From Kordia zhangzhouensis (GTDB lineage Bacteria; Bacteroidota; Bacteroidia; Flavobacteriales; Flavobacteriaceae): a stretch of DNA of 64,000 nt. How positions within the stretch are numbered: the first letter of the stretch is position 1; each line of letters starts with the position of its first letter. Location: positions 655,724-719,723 of the forward strand of contig NZ_LBMH01000003.1 of the NCBI RefSeq assembly GCF_001005305.1. Reading direction: 5' to 3'. Made by a program: the position numbers and the translations under genes. Of the stretch, positions 39,408 through 48,800 are shown piece after piece. A model generated the notes under the pieces. The model did no database searches and was not told the DNA's origin. It was given only the letters and a program-made list of their open reading frames with translations.

Positions 39408-39424
39408 AAAAAGCTAGGCTTTTT
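39408..39424 (-). terminator. short hairpin after the LytTR gene
   Basis: AAAAAGC-TAG-GCTTTTT forms a 7-bp stem with a 3-base loop directly after the LytTR stop codon on the minus strand. The T run is part of the stem, so strength is uncertain. Confidence 0.5.
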
Positions 39425-40195
39425 TTACTGGTTTAACCATGCTTTGAAATCACTCGTTTTTTGTCTGCTCACAATAAACTCTAAATCACGTTGGTTGGAA
39501 AGAGATAATTTTACTCGATGATTGAAATACGGATCTATTTTTTGAATTGCTTTTTTAGCAACAATCTGTCCGCGATTGATTCGATAAAATTCATCTTGAT
39601 CTAACGAAGAAAATAATTGATCGATAGTTTCATCAATAATATAGCGTTTGGTTTCCGTAATACCAAAAGTAATACTGTCTTCCGAATAGGCATATAACAC
39701 ATCTTCTATGTTAATTTGCACAAATCCTGCTCCTTCTTTTACCAATAATCCACTACGTTTTTTGGTATGTTTACTTTCTGTTTGTAATTGAATGCTATGT
39801 AATAATTGTTTTAAAACTGACGTTTCAACCTGTTGTGAACGATTTGATTTCGTAAATTTTTTAAGCGCTTTTTCAAGGTTTTCTTGTTGAATTGGTTTGA
39901 GTAAGTAGTCAACACTATTTACCTTAAACGCTTGAATGGCATATTGATCAAATGCTGTAGTAAAGATAATTGGAACTTCAACCTCAACTTTTTGAAATAT
40001 TTCAAAGCTTAAACCATCTGCCAATTGAATATCCATAAATACTAAATCAGGCATTTGACGTGTTTGAAACCATTGCACAGCATCTTCTACAGTATCAATA
40101 ATTTCTACTAATTTATAGTCAAAATTACATTTAGCAAGCATATTTTGCAGCTGATTTGCTGCGCGGAATTCATCTTCTATGATTAGTACATTCAT
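39425..40195 (-). CDS. LytTR-family response regulator
   Basis: The 256-residue protein has a receiver domain (~1-125) with acidic residues E7-D8 and phospho-acceptor Asp55 in VFMDIQL, plus the conserved Lys in YLLKPIQ. A LytTR DNA-binding domain covers ~150-256 (DVLYAYSEDSITFGIT, IDQLFSSLDQDEFYRINRGQ). It acts as a transcription regulator, phosphorylated by the LytS-like kinase in the adjacent gene (3-base gap). The target genes are not evident; the two upstream membrane genes in the same run are candidates. Confidence 0.93.
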   Translation of the reverse strand: MNVLIIEDEFRAANQLQNMLAKCNFDYKLVEIIDTVEDAVQWFQTRQMPDLVFMDIQLADGLSFEIFQKVEVEVPIIFTTAFDQYAIQAFKVNSVDYLLKPIQQENLEKALKKFTKSNRSQQVETSVLKQLLHSIQLQTESKHTKKRSGLLVKEGAGFVQINIEDVLYAYSEDSITFGITETKRYIIDETIDQLFSSLDQDEFYRINRGQIVAKKAIQKIDPYFNHRVKLSLSNQRDLEFIVSRQKTSDFKAWLNQ

Positions 40196-40198
40196 ACA

Positions 40199-41263
40199 TT
40201 AAGCTTTTAAATCAGTTGATTTTAACAAAGGTATAGAGACTGTAAATTGTTTTCCATTATTTTCAACTATTGGTAATTTATGTGAAATCAACGCATGCCT
40301 TTTTTTGATATTAATCAATCCTAATTTTGTAGAAGGCAATTGAGTAGATTTAGGCTGTATGTTGTTTGTAACAATTAAGTAGTCATCTTTGCTGCTTACG
40401 GTAACCGTTAGTGGTTTGGAGCGAGAAATAATATTATGTTTGATTGCATTTTCTAATAATAATTGCACACTCATCGGTACAACCAACTGATCTAACACAG
40501 TTTCAGGCAACTGCCAAAGTATATGTAAATTACTTCCAAATCGTTCTTTTTGAATGTGTAGATATGCTTGAGCAAATTTAAGTTCGTCTCGAAGCGGAAT
40601 CGTATGAGCATCGCCCGCATCTAAGATAAAACGATATACATCTGAAAGTTTATCAACAAACTGCTTAGCATCATCTTTTGAGTTTTGATCAATAATGTCA
40701 CGTAATGTGTTTAAACTATTAAAGAAAAAGTGTGGCTGTGCTTGATTTCGCAACGCGTCTAGTTGTGCCAAAGTTACCACTTGTTTTGCCTGTTCTTCTT
40801 CACGAATGGACCTTTTGAGTTGCACATAAAAATAGATTGCTTCATAAATTGCCATTACCATTACACTGATAATGATAATTGGAAGAAGTATTTGAAAACG
40901 CTCAGTAAAGTGATAGTCGTCTTTAAAAAAATAGCCCAAAATGATTCCGCCTAGAATATCAATAGCGATAACAGTTATGATAATCGCCAAAAAAAGTAGC
41001 AATGCTCGTTTTCCCACATCTTCAACATTTGGAAATTTTTTACGTAGAAAAATAAAGTTGAATCGCATTACAAACCAATTGGTTATTGAAAAGGCTAAAC
41101 AAATACTCCAATACATCATTGCTTGCCAAAACGGAAAGCGTACAAATGAATTATTGAATAGATAATCTGTAATAAAACCTGAAACAATGATTCCGATGAT
41201 GACAAACCAAACGTCGTTAAAACCAATATATTTGAGTCGTTTTTGTTTATTGAAAAGTTTCAT
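40199..41263 (-). CDS. LytS-type sensor histidine kinase
   Basis: The 354-residue protein starts at ATG 41263, two bases after the stop of the gene before it; an earlier in-frame start would overlap that gene by 58 bases. Four hydrophobic segments form the membrane sensor (~20-145). The His-kinase domain carries the phospho-acceptor in NQAQPHFFFNSLNTLRDI (His178). The ATPase region has VPMSVQLLLENAIKHNII (N box) and KLGLINIKKRHALI (G box). It pairs with the LytTR regulator next to it. The signal sensed is unknown. Confidence 0.9.
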   Translation of the reverse strand: MKLFNKQKRLKYIGFNDVWFVIIGIIVSGFITDYLFNNSFVRFPFWQAMMYWSICLAFSITNWFVMRFNFIFLRKKFPNVEDVGKRALLLFLAIIITVIAIDILGGIILGYFFKDDYHFTERFQILLPIIIISVMVMAIYEAIYFYVQLKRSIREEEQAKQVVTLAQLDALRNQAQPHFFFNSLNTLRDIIDQNSKDDAKQFVDKLSDVYRFILDAGDAHTIPLRDELKFAQAYLHIQKERFGSNLHILWQLPETVLDQLVVPMSVQLLLENAIKHNIISRSKPLTVTVSSKDDYLIVTNNIQPKSTQLPSTKLGLINIKKRHALISHKLPIVENNGKQFTVSIPLLKSTDLKA

Positions 41264-41265
41264 AA

Positions 41266-42066
41266 TTAGTATTTGATCAAAGGAATTCCTTGTTTTGCTT
41301 GATAAAATACATATGCGATGCATGCTGCAAACAATACACCAAAAACAAGGACTGCTATTGTTTTATTTTGAGTCTTGGTATTCCATTTACGAACCAATAT
41401 CCATGCGAATAACGGAATTATTTGAATACCATGCAATCCTACAAAGTGTGCCACACGTAAATCGCCCACAACCGTACTCCAATTAAGTAAAGGTAACCCT
41501 TTGCCTCCATCAGCCATCCCTACATTGTGTCCTAATTGATTAATCATTTGTCCGCCAACCCAACTTCCAACAATCACAACAATCCAACCTAAAAGAATAG
41601 CCACTTGAATTGGTTTCGCTACCGTAAGCTTTAATCGTGCTGCATCAAACGCAAGTAGAATCATGATAAGAATGTTGATTGCAATCAATATTCCCATAAC
41701 TGCGAACAATATTCCGTCAAACATCGAATCTTGATTGTAATGTGAGCGAACGCCTCGTGCCGCCTGAAAAAAGATAATTCCAGTTTCCAATAATAACGTC
41801 CATGAAACAATATTTCGGATGATATTTTTCTTCTTAGCTGAATACGGATATTTGGTAATTAAAAAACCTACTGTTAAAATGTAAATTCCTCCCGAAATCC
41901 AAAATTTCAATGGTTTGATCCAAACACTAACACCAAAAAGTGTTCTATCATCTATCATAATTCCGCCAATACAAATCACTGCCAACACAGCATGAAGTAA
42001 CACGATTGAATATAATATAGGGCTCTCTTTTTTGACAGTATAGAAAATATTTTTTATCATTTTCAT
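41266..42066 (-). CDS. conserved membrane protein, unassigned
   Basis: The 266-residue protein has about seven to eight hydrophobic segments. It contains recurring polar motifs in loops (ARGVRSHYNQDSMFDG; GHNVGMADGGKGLPLLNWS) and His residues near membrane edges (VAHFVGLHGIQIIPL). I do not recognise a named family. It lies between the ABA4-like gene (4 bases upstream) and the LytS kinase (2 bases downstream), in a tight four-gene run. A role in the signal or process controlled by the two-component system is plausible but inferred. Confidence 0.6.
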   Translation of the reverse strand: MKMIKNIFYTVKKESPILYSIVLLHAVLAVICIGGIMIDDRTLFGVSVWIKPLKFWISGGIYILTVGFLITKYPYSAKKKNIIRNIVSWTLLLETGIIFFQAARGVRSHYNQDSMFDGILFAVMGILIAINILIMILLAFDAARLKLTVAKPIQVAILLGWIVVIVGSWVGGQMINQLGHNVGMADGGKGLPLLNWSTVVGDLRVAHFVGLHGIQIIPLFAWILVRKWNTKTQNKTIAVLVFGVLFAACIAYVFYQAKQGIPLIKY

Positions 42067-42070
42067 CTTT

Positions 42071-42490
42071 TTATTTTTTTAGTTGAATACTTCTAATAAT
42101 CATAAAAGCTAAAAATCCAATTGGTCCTAACATAAATGTTCCCAACAAACAAGGAGCTATAATTACAGGATGAATTTTCAAAGTTTTGTTTTGGTTGACA
42201 ATCCACATTCCTACAAGTAAATCGAATGCTAAGTAATGTATCCAACCTGCTAAGACAGCATTTTCAACAGTAAATAATTGCATGACCGATTTGAGGCTTC
42301 CAAAATCCATTCCTCCGCCAGCAATCATGGCTTTTGTGATATAAACTGCATAAATTATGGATAACACAATAGGAACGATTTTATAGTCAATAAAAAATCG
42401 TGTCACTTTCCATTTGGGAAGAAAAATAAGCAACAACCACATTGACATGGCTAACATTCCTACAATTTTAAAAACTTCTGCTGGTGTCAT
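42071..42490 (-). CDS. ABA4-like membrane protein (DUF4281)
   Basis: The 139-residue protein has four hydrophobic segments. It matches the ABA4-like family: SVMQLFTVENAVLAGWIHYL, AFDLLVGMWIV and the ending LGPIGFLAFMIIRSI. Plant ABA4 is needed for neoxanthin formation; bacterial members are uncharacterised and may act on carotenoids or have another membrane role. It heads the run with the 266-residue membrane protein and the LytS/LytTR pair. Confidence 0.78.
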   Translation of the reverse strand: MTPAEVFKIVGMLAMSMWLLLIFLPKWKVTRFFIDYKIVPIVLSIIYAVYITKAMIAGGGMDFGSLKSVMQLFTVENAVLAGWIHYLAFDLLVGMWIVNQNKTLKIHPVIIAPCLLGTFMLGPIGFLAFMIIRSIQLKK

Positions 42491-42848
42491 AATTTTCTAA
42501 TTTTTGAGTGTTCATTTATTTGATTGATGATTCAAAAGTGTAACTTCTACATTGAAAGCAACAGTACTTTCGGCTGAATCGTCGCAAAGGAGGTTTGAAG
42601 TGTTGTCCCTATATAAACTTTCGGTATAACTTATTCAAAATAGGTTTCTTTTCTAAGGTTTCTTTTTGAGAAAAATCCTTAAAAACTAATCCGCAATTTT
42701 AAAATATTTTGAATACTAGACACTTATTTACAATTTTTTAACCTATTTCTTACGCCAAGAAAAAGATATTGAGTACTTTTAATATGTTAAAATTTTAACG
42801 TTTGAATGTTTTTCTCAAATCTAGCATTCAACACTAGAAAACCTGCCA
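42491..42848. other. divergent intergenic region before the giant adhesin
   Basis: This 358-base gap lies between the minus-strand ABA4 run and the plus-strand adhesin, so it should hold two promoters. On the plus strand TAACGTTTG (42796-42804) resembles a TAnnTTTG box with one extra base, next to a perfect 14-bp palindrome GTTAAAATTTTAAC (42786-42799). No exact -33/-7 pair was found on either strand. No ORF was seen. Confidence 0.4.
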
Positions 42849-45800
42849 ATGATGAAAAAATACTTTTTTGCATTCATATTAGTTTGCTTTTCGCTACTAT
42901 TAAATAATGCCTCGCCACTCCATTCAAGACTTACTGATACTACTGTAATGCCAAATGCAACCATCAGTGTTGATGTAACTACTGTTTGTCAGTACAACGA
43001 TTCGCCAATCATTACACTTACAGGAGCTGACGGAACTGCACCGTATACGTTTACCTATACAAGAAATGGTGTCCAATCAACAATTACTACAGAACCAGGT
43101 CAAGATAGTGTTACCTTAACTACTGCCACCAACTTTTCAGGAACAATCACATATGTTTTAACCAATGTTCAAGATCAAACTGGAACCAATACATTGGTGA
43201 CGGGTGAAACAATTACAATTGATATTACGGAAGGGCCAGACCCGACTATGAATGGAGATGGAGCTGAACCTGCACAATTTTTATTTAGCATTTGTGATGG
43301 TAATCCTACAGCTACGTTTACATTTACCAATGCTTCTTCCACAGCTTCAACTTTAAATACTAATTATACGATTGATTGGGGAGACGGAAGTACTCCTTTT
43401 ACAGGTACTACTTGGGATTTATTAACACACGACTATAATCAAGGAACCTACACGCTTACTTATACAATTGTGGGAAACAATGGTTGTACCACGGTACAAG
43501 AATATACCGTATTTTTAGGCTCAACACCAGGAATTGGGTTTGATACACCAGGAAATACAACCATTTGTGCAGGTGGTTCACTCACGTTTCAAATTACAGG
43601 TTTTGAAAATAACCCAGCATCTACAACCTACACCGTAGTTTTTAGTGATGGAACCACTATACCAACTATAACACATCCGCCTCCATCTTCCATCACACAT
43701 CAATTTAATGTGACTTCTTGTGGATCGAATAGTGGAGGATTTATGAATTCTTTTTCTGCTACCATATCCGCCTCCAATTTATGTGCAACTTCTACCGCAA
43801 CTGTGGCTCCAATTCTGGTTTCATCAGATCCAGAAGCTGATTTTTCATTCCCAACAGAACCTGCTTGTACTAATACAGATGTATGTTTTCAAGATTTATC
43901 TATTGGAAATGCTACAAATGGAACCAATAATGCTTGCGATACAAACCCAAGCATTACTTGGCAAATAACACCTAATACATATACGGTGAGTAATGGTACC
44001 TTAGGAAATAGTTTTGGATCTTCCAACCCTGATCTTTGGGTATCTGGCTCTGAAAATTTATGTGTAAACTTTACACAAGCTGGAACGTATACCATTACAC
44101 AATCTGTTGGAAATAGATGTGGTATTGACATGATTTCACAAACCATTTGTGTCGAAGCACCAGTGAATCCACAATTTACTTTAAGCAGCGATGATGGTTG
44201 TACACCTCTAGATGTAACCGCTACGAATACAACAGATGAGTCTACAAATTGCGAACCAGCAACCTATCAATGGCAAGTAACCTATATGTCTGATTTCTGC
44301 GGAAGCGAACCTGCCAACTGGAGTTATACCAACGGAACGTCAGCTACTTCTGCAAATCCGTCGTTCAACTTTGTAACACCTGGAACCTATACCATTCAAC
44401 TAGAAGGCACAAATTATTGTGGAACGGAAAATAATTCACAGCAAGTGATTGTAAAACAACCTCCCATTGTAAGTATCAATCCACTTAGTGATTTGTGTAA
44501 TGTAAATTCGATTAATCCATCAGCAGTAATTGAAACTTGTACCGACAATCCAAGCGGTGTTACCTATTCGTGGCAATTTCCAGGAGCCAATACTACTTCG
44601 TCTAACTTGGAAGATCCAGGAACAATTGATTATCCATCACCAGGAACCTATACAGTTTCTCTTCAAATTACCAATGAATGCGGAACGTCTAACCTAGCAA
44701 CACAAACCTTTACCATTGAAGAAGTTCCTGTGATAACCAACACAAGTTTGACACAAGAGATTTGTTCGGGAACGTCTACCACAGAAATTAATCTAACATC
44801 AAGCAGTACAAGCACGACCTTTTCATGGACTGCAACAGCAACGTCTGGAATCAGTGGCTTTATCCCTTCAGGAACTTTTAGTACGATTCCTTCTCAAGTA
44901 ATTACCACAACAAATACAACTTCAGGAACAGTAACCTATACCGTAACGCCAACAATCAATAATTGTGATGGCTCCCCAGTAGATTTTATCATTACGGTAA
45001 ATCCTGCTCCAGAAATTACCACGCAACCACAATCGAGCGTCGTTTGTCAAAACGGAACACCAAATACATTGAGTGTTGCAACATCTGGAGTTTCACCGCA
45101 ATATCAATGGTATGTAAATACAACCAATAGTACGACAGGAGCAACAGCTATTGCTGGTGCCACCAACGCGGATTATGTGCCACCAACCGATACTGTTGGA
45201 ACATTATTCTATTATTGTGAAATTACCTTCGCTTCTGGCGGATGTTCTTCGTTGAACTCACAAATTGCGTCTGTAGAGGTCACACCAAATGCAACAATTA
45301 CCAATCAACCAACCGCAACACAGAGTTTATGTGTAGGAAGTACAATCGACAATCCGTTGTCTGTTACTTTTACGGGCGGAACAGGAACTGTTTCCTATCA
45401 ATGGTATAGTAATACTACCAATAGCAACACTGGCGGAACAGCTATTGCTGGCGCTACGAATGCAAATTATACACCACCAGTTTTTACCACTGCAGGAAAT
45501 TACTATTATTATGTAGCCTTATCCTTTGCGGGAAGCGGTTGTGATGATGTAACCAGTGATGTCGCAGAAGTTGTGATCGTAGAGTTACCTATAATTAATC
45601 AACAACCAATTTCATCACAAGAATTGTGTCAAAATACGACACCACAAGTATTGGAAGTACAAGTTTCTGGCGGTTTGGGAGCGTTTTCATACCAATGGTA
45701 TAGTAACACTACCAATAATAATACGGGCGGAACCTTACTTACAGGTGAAACGAATAACATGTTTACACCACCAACAGATATTGTGGGAACGTTATATTAT

Positions 45801-48800
45801 TACTGTGTGATATCACAAGCGGCGAGCGATAGTTGTACGGTAACGAGCGATACTTCTCAAGTTATTGTGAATTCTGCACCGTTGATTACTTCGCAACCAC
45901 AATCACAAGATTTATGTTTAGGAGACTCGGTTAACACACTTACGGTGAGCTATGTGAATGGTGTTGGCGTACCAAGCTATCAATGGTATTCCAATACCGT
46001 TGATGATACAACTTCGGGAACTATCATTGTGGGAGAAACGACCAATTCGTACACACCTAATGTGTCTTCAGTAGGAACCACTTATTATTATTGTGTATTA
46101 ACGTTTACTTCGGGCGGTTGTCCAGAAGTAACATCCGACACAGCTGAAATCATTGTCAACGAAACACCTAGTATTAGCAATTTTGCTGAAACCTTGTGTA
46201 GTGGAAACAGTTTTACGATCATTCCAGATACTTCTGGCGGAGACATTGTTCCTACAAATACAACCTATACATGGCTAACGCCAGTAATTTCGCCTGCAGG
46301 AAGTGTGACTGGTGCATCTGCGGAAGCAACGCCGCAAACACAAATCAGTCAATTGTTGACGAATACCACTAACAACGTTGCGACCGTTACCTATACCGTA
46401 ACGCCAACTGCTGGAAATTGTGATGGTACAACTTTTACGATAGAAGTTACCTTGAATCCTGCTCCAGAAATTACCACGCAACCGCAACCAAGTACCGTGT
46501 GTATCAATGGAACGCCAAATACCTTAAGTATTACGCTTGGAAATACGTCTGATACACCACAATACCAATGGTATAGCAACACGACCGATAGCAACACAGG
46601 CGGAACTCCAATCGCTGGTGCTACAAACGCAGATTATATTCCGCCAACAGATATGGTTGGAATGCTCTATTATTATTGTGAAATTACGTTTGCTTCTGGA
46701 GGTTGTTCGTTAATAACGTCGCAAACAGCTTTGGTCACTGTAACACCAAATGCAACAATCACTTCGCAACCAACTACAACACAAAGTTTATGTGTTGGAA
46801 GTACGATTGACAATCCATTATCAGTAGTGTATACAGATGGAACAGGAACTGTTTCGTATCAATGGTATAGCAATACAATGAATAGCAACACTGGAGGAAC
46901 AGCCATTGCAGGCGAAACTAATGCTGATTATACACCTCCTATTTTCACGACTGCTGGAACGTATTATTATTATGTGGAATTATCCTTTACTGGAAATGGT
47001 TGTTCGGATGTGGTAAGTGCTATTTCTGAAATTGTCGTAGTAGACGCACCTGTTATTGATGTACAACCAATTGCGACACAATCGCTTTGTCAGAATAGTA
47101 TTCCGCAAGATTTAACCGTGCAAGCTTCTGGTGGATTGGGAACTTTTTTCTACCAATGGTATAGCAACACTACAAACAGTAACACGGGCGGAACATTGAT
47201 TACAGGGGAAACGAACGCTTCGTTTACACCGCCAACAGATGTGGTAGGAACATTGTATTACTACTGTGTGGTTTCACAAACTGCCAGTGAAAGTTGTACT
47301 GCAACCAGTGATGTTTCTGAAGTCATCATCAATTTAGGACCTTCCATTGATACGCAACCGCAATCGCAAGAATTGTGTACCGCAGATACAGTAAATGCTC
47401 TAACCGTTAGTTTTTCTAATGGAGTTGGAACGCCCACCTATCAATGGTATAGTAATACTATCGACGATACAACGACAGGAACTCCAATTGCAGGAGCTAC
47501 AACAGATTCATATACGCCAGTGATTACCTCGCCTGGAACTACGTATTACTATTGTATAATTACATTTTCGTCTGGCGGTTGCGCAGAAATTGTTTCTAAC
47601 ACGGCAGAAATTATCGTGAATGAAACGCCCGTCATAAGCGATTTTGCAGAAACTATTTGTAGCGGCAATAGTTTTACAGTTTCACCAAATACAACCAATG
47701 GCGATATTGTTCCTGCCAATACAATGTATACGTGGGCAGCACCAACAGTTTCTCCTACAGGAAGCGTTACAGGTGCCAGTGCAGAGACCAATCCGCAAAC
47801 AACTATCAGTCAAACGTTAACCAATACAACTACATCACCCGCTATTGTAACCTATACCGTGACACCGATGGCAGGAATTTGTGCGGGAACGCCGTTTACT
47901 GTAGAAATTACTGTAAATCCTGCGATTTCGGCAAATGTTACCATCACTCAAATTGATTGTTTTGCGGCGAATAATGGTGAAATTGTAACAAATATTTCTG
48001 GTGGTGTGCCATTCACCACAGGAACACCGTATATCATTTCATGGACAGATCCAAATGGATTTACGTCTAGCAACACAACAATCTCAAATTTAGAACCTGG
48101 CGATTACATATTGACCGTTCAAGATGAAGGTGGTTGTCCGTTTACGGAAACCTATACTATTACACAACCTAATGAGTTGCTACTTACTGTAGACACTGAA
48201 AATTCTATTAGTTGCTTTGGCGCAAATGATGGTGAAATTGCTATAACAGTTGCTGGCGGAACACAAAACTATAGTTATAGTTGGACACGAAATGGTGCTG
48301 CTTTCTCCAATGATGAAGACATTACAAACCTTTCTGCAGGAACCTACGAAATCACAGTAACAGATGCTAATGGTTGTGGTCCAGTAGTACAATCATTTGT
48401 AATTACAGAACCTACCGAATTGATGGTTTCATTGGCAAATCAAACAAATGTAGCTTGTTTTGGTGAAACAAACGGTGCTATTGATATCAATGTCATTGGA
48501 GGAACGCCCACGGAAACATCTCCTGGCGTATTTGAATACACTTATGCATGGACAGGTCCGAATGGATATACAAGTACTTCACAAAATATAAATAATTTAG
48601 CCGCAGGAACGTACAACTTAACTGTGACCGATGCAAACGGCTGTACAGACACGTTAAGTGTAATAATTACTCAACCTAACGAAATTGTAATTTCTTATAC
48701 TGCCACTGAGATTGAATGCTATGGCGATGACGATGCCTCAATCACAATCACAAATATTTCTGGCGGATCAAATCCATATACGATTGAATGGAGTAATTTT

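Noticed and set aside
45001..47916. CRISPR-like array
   Set aside because: The repeated units are in-frame coding modules of ~290 bases without short spacers; no cas gene is present.
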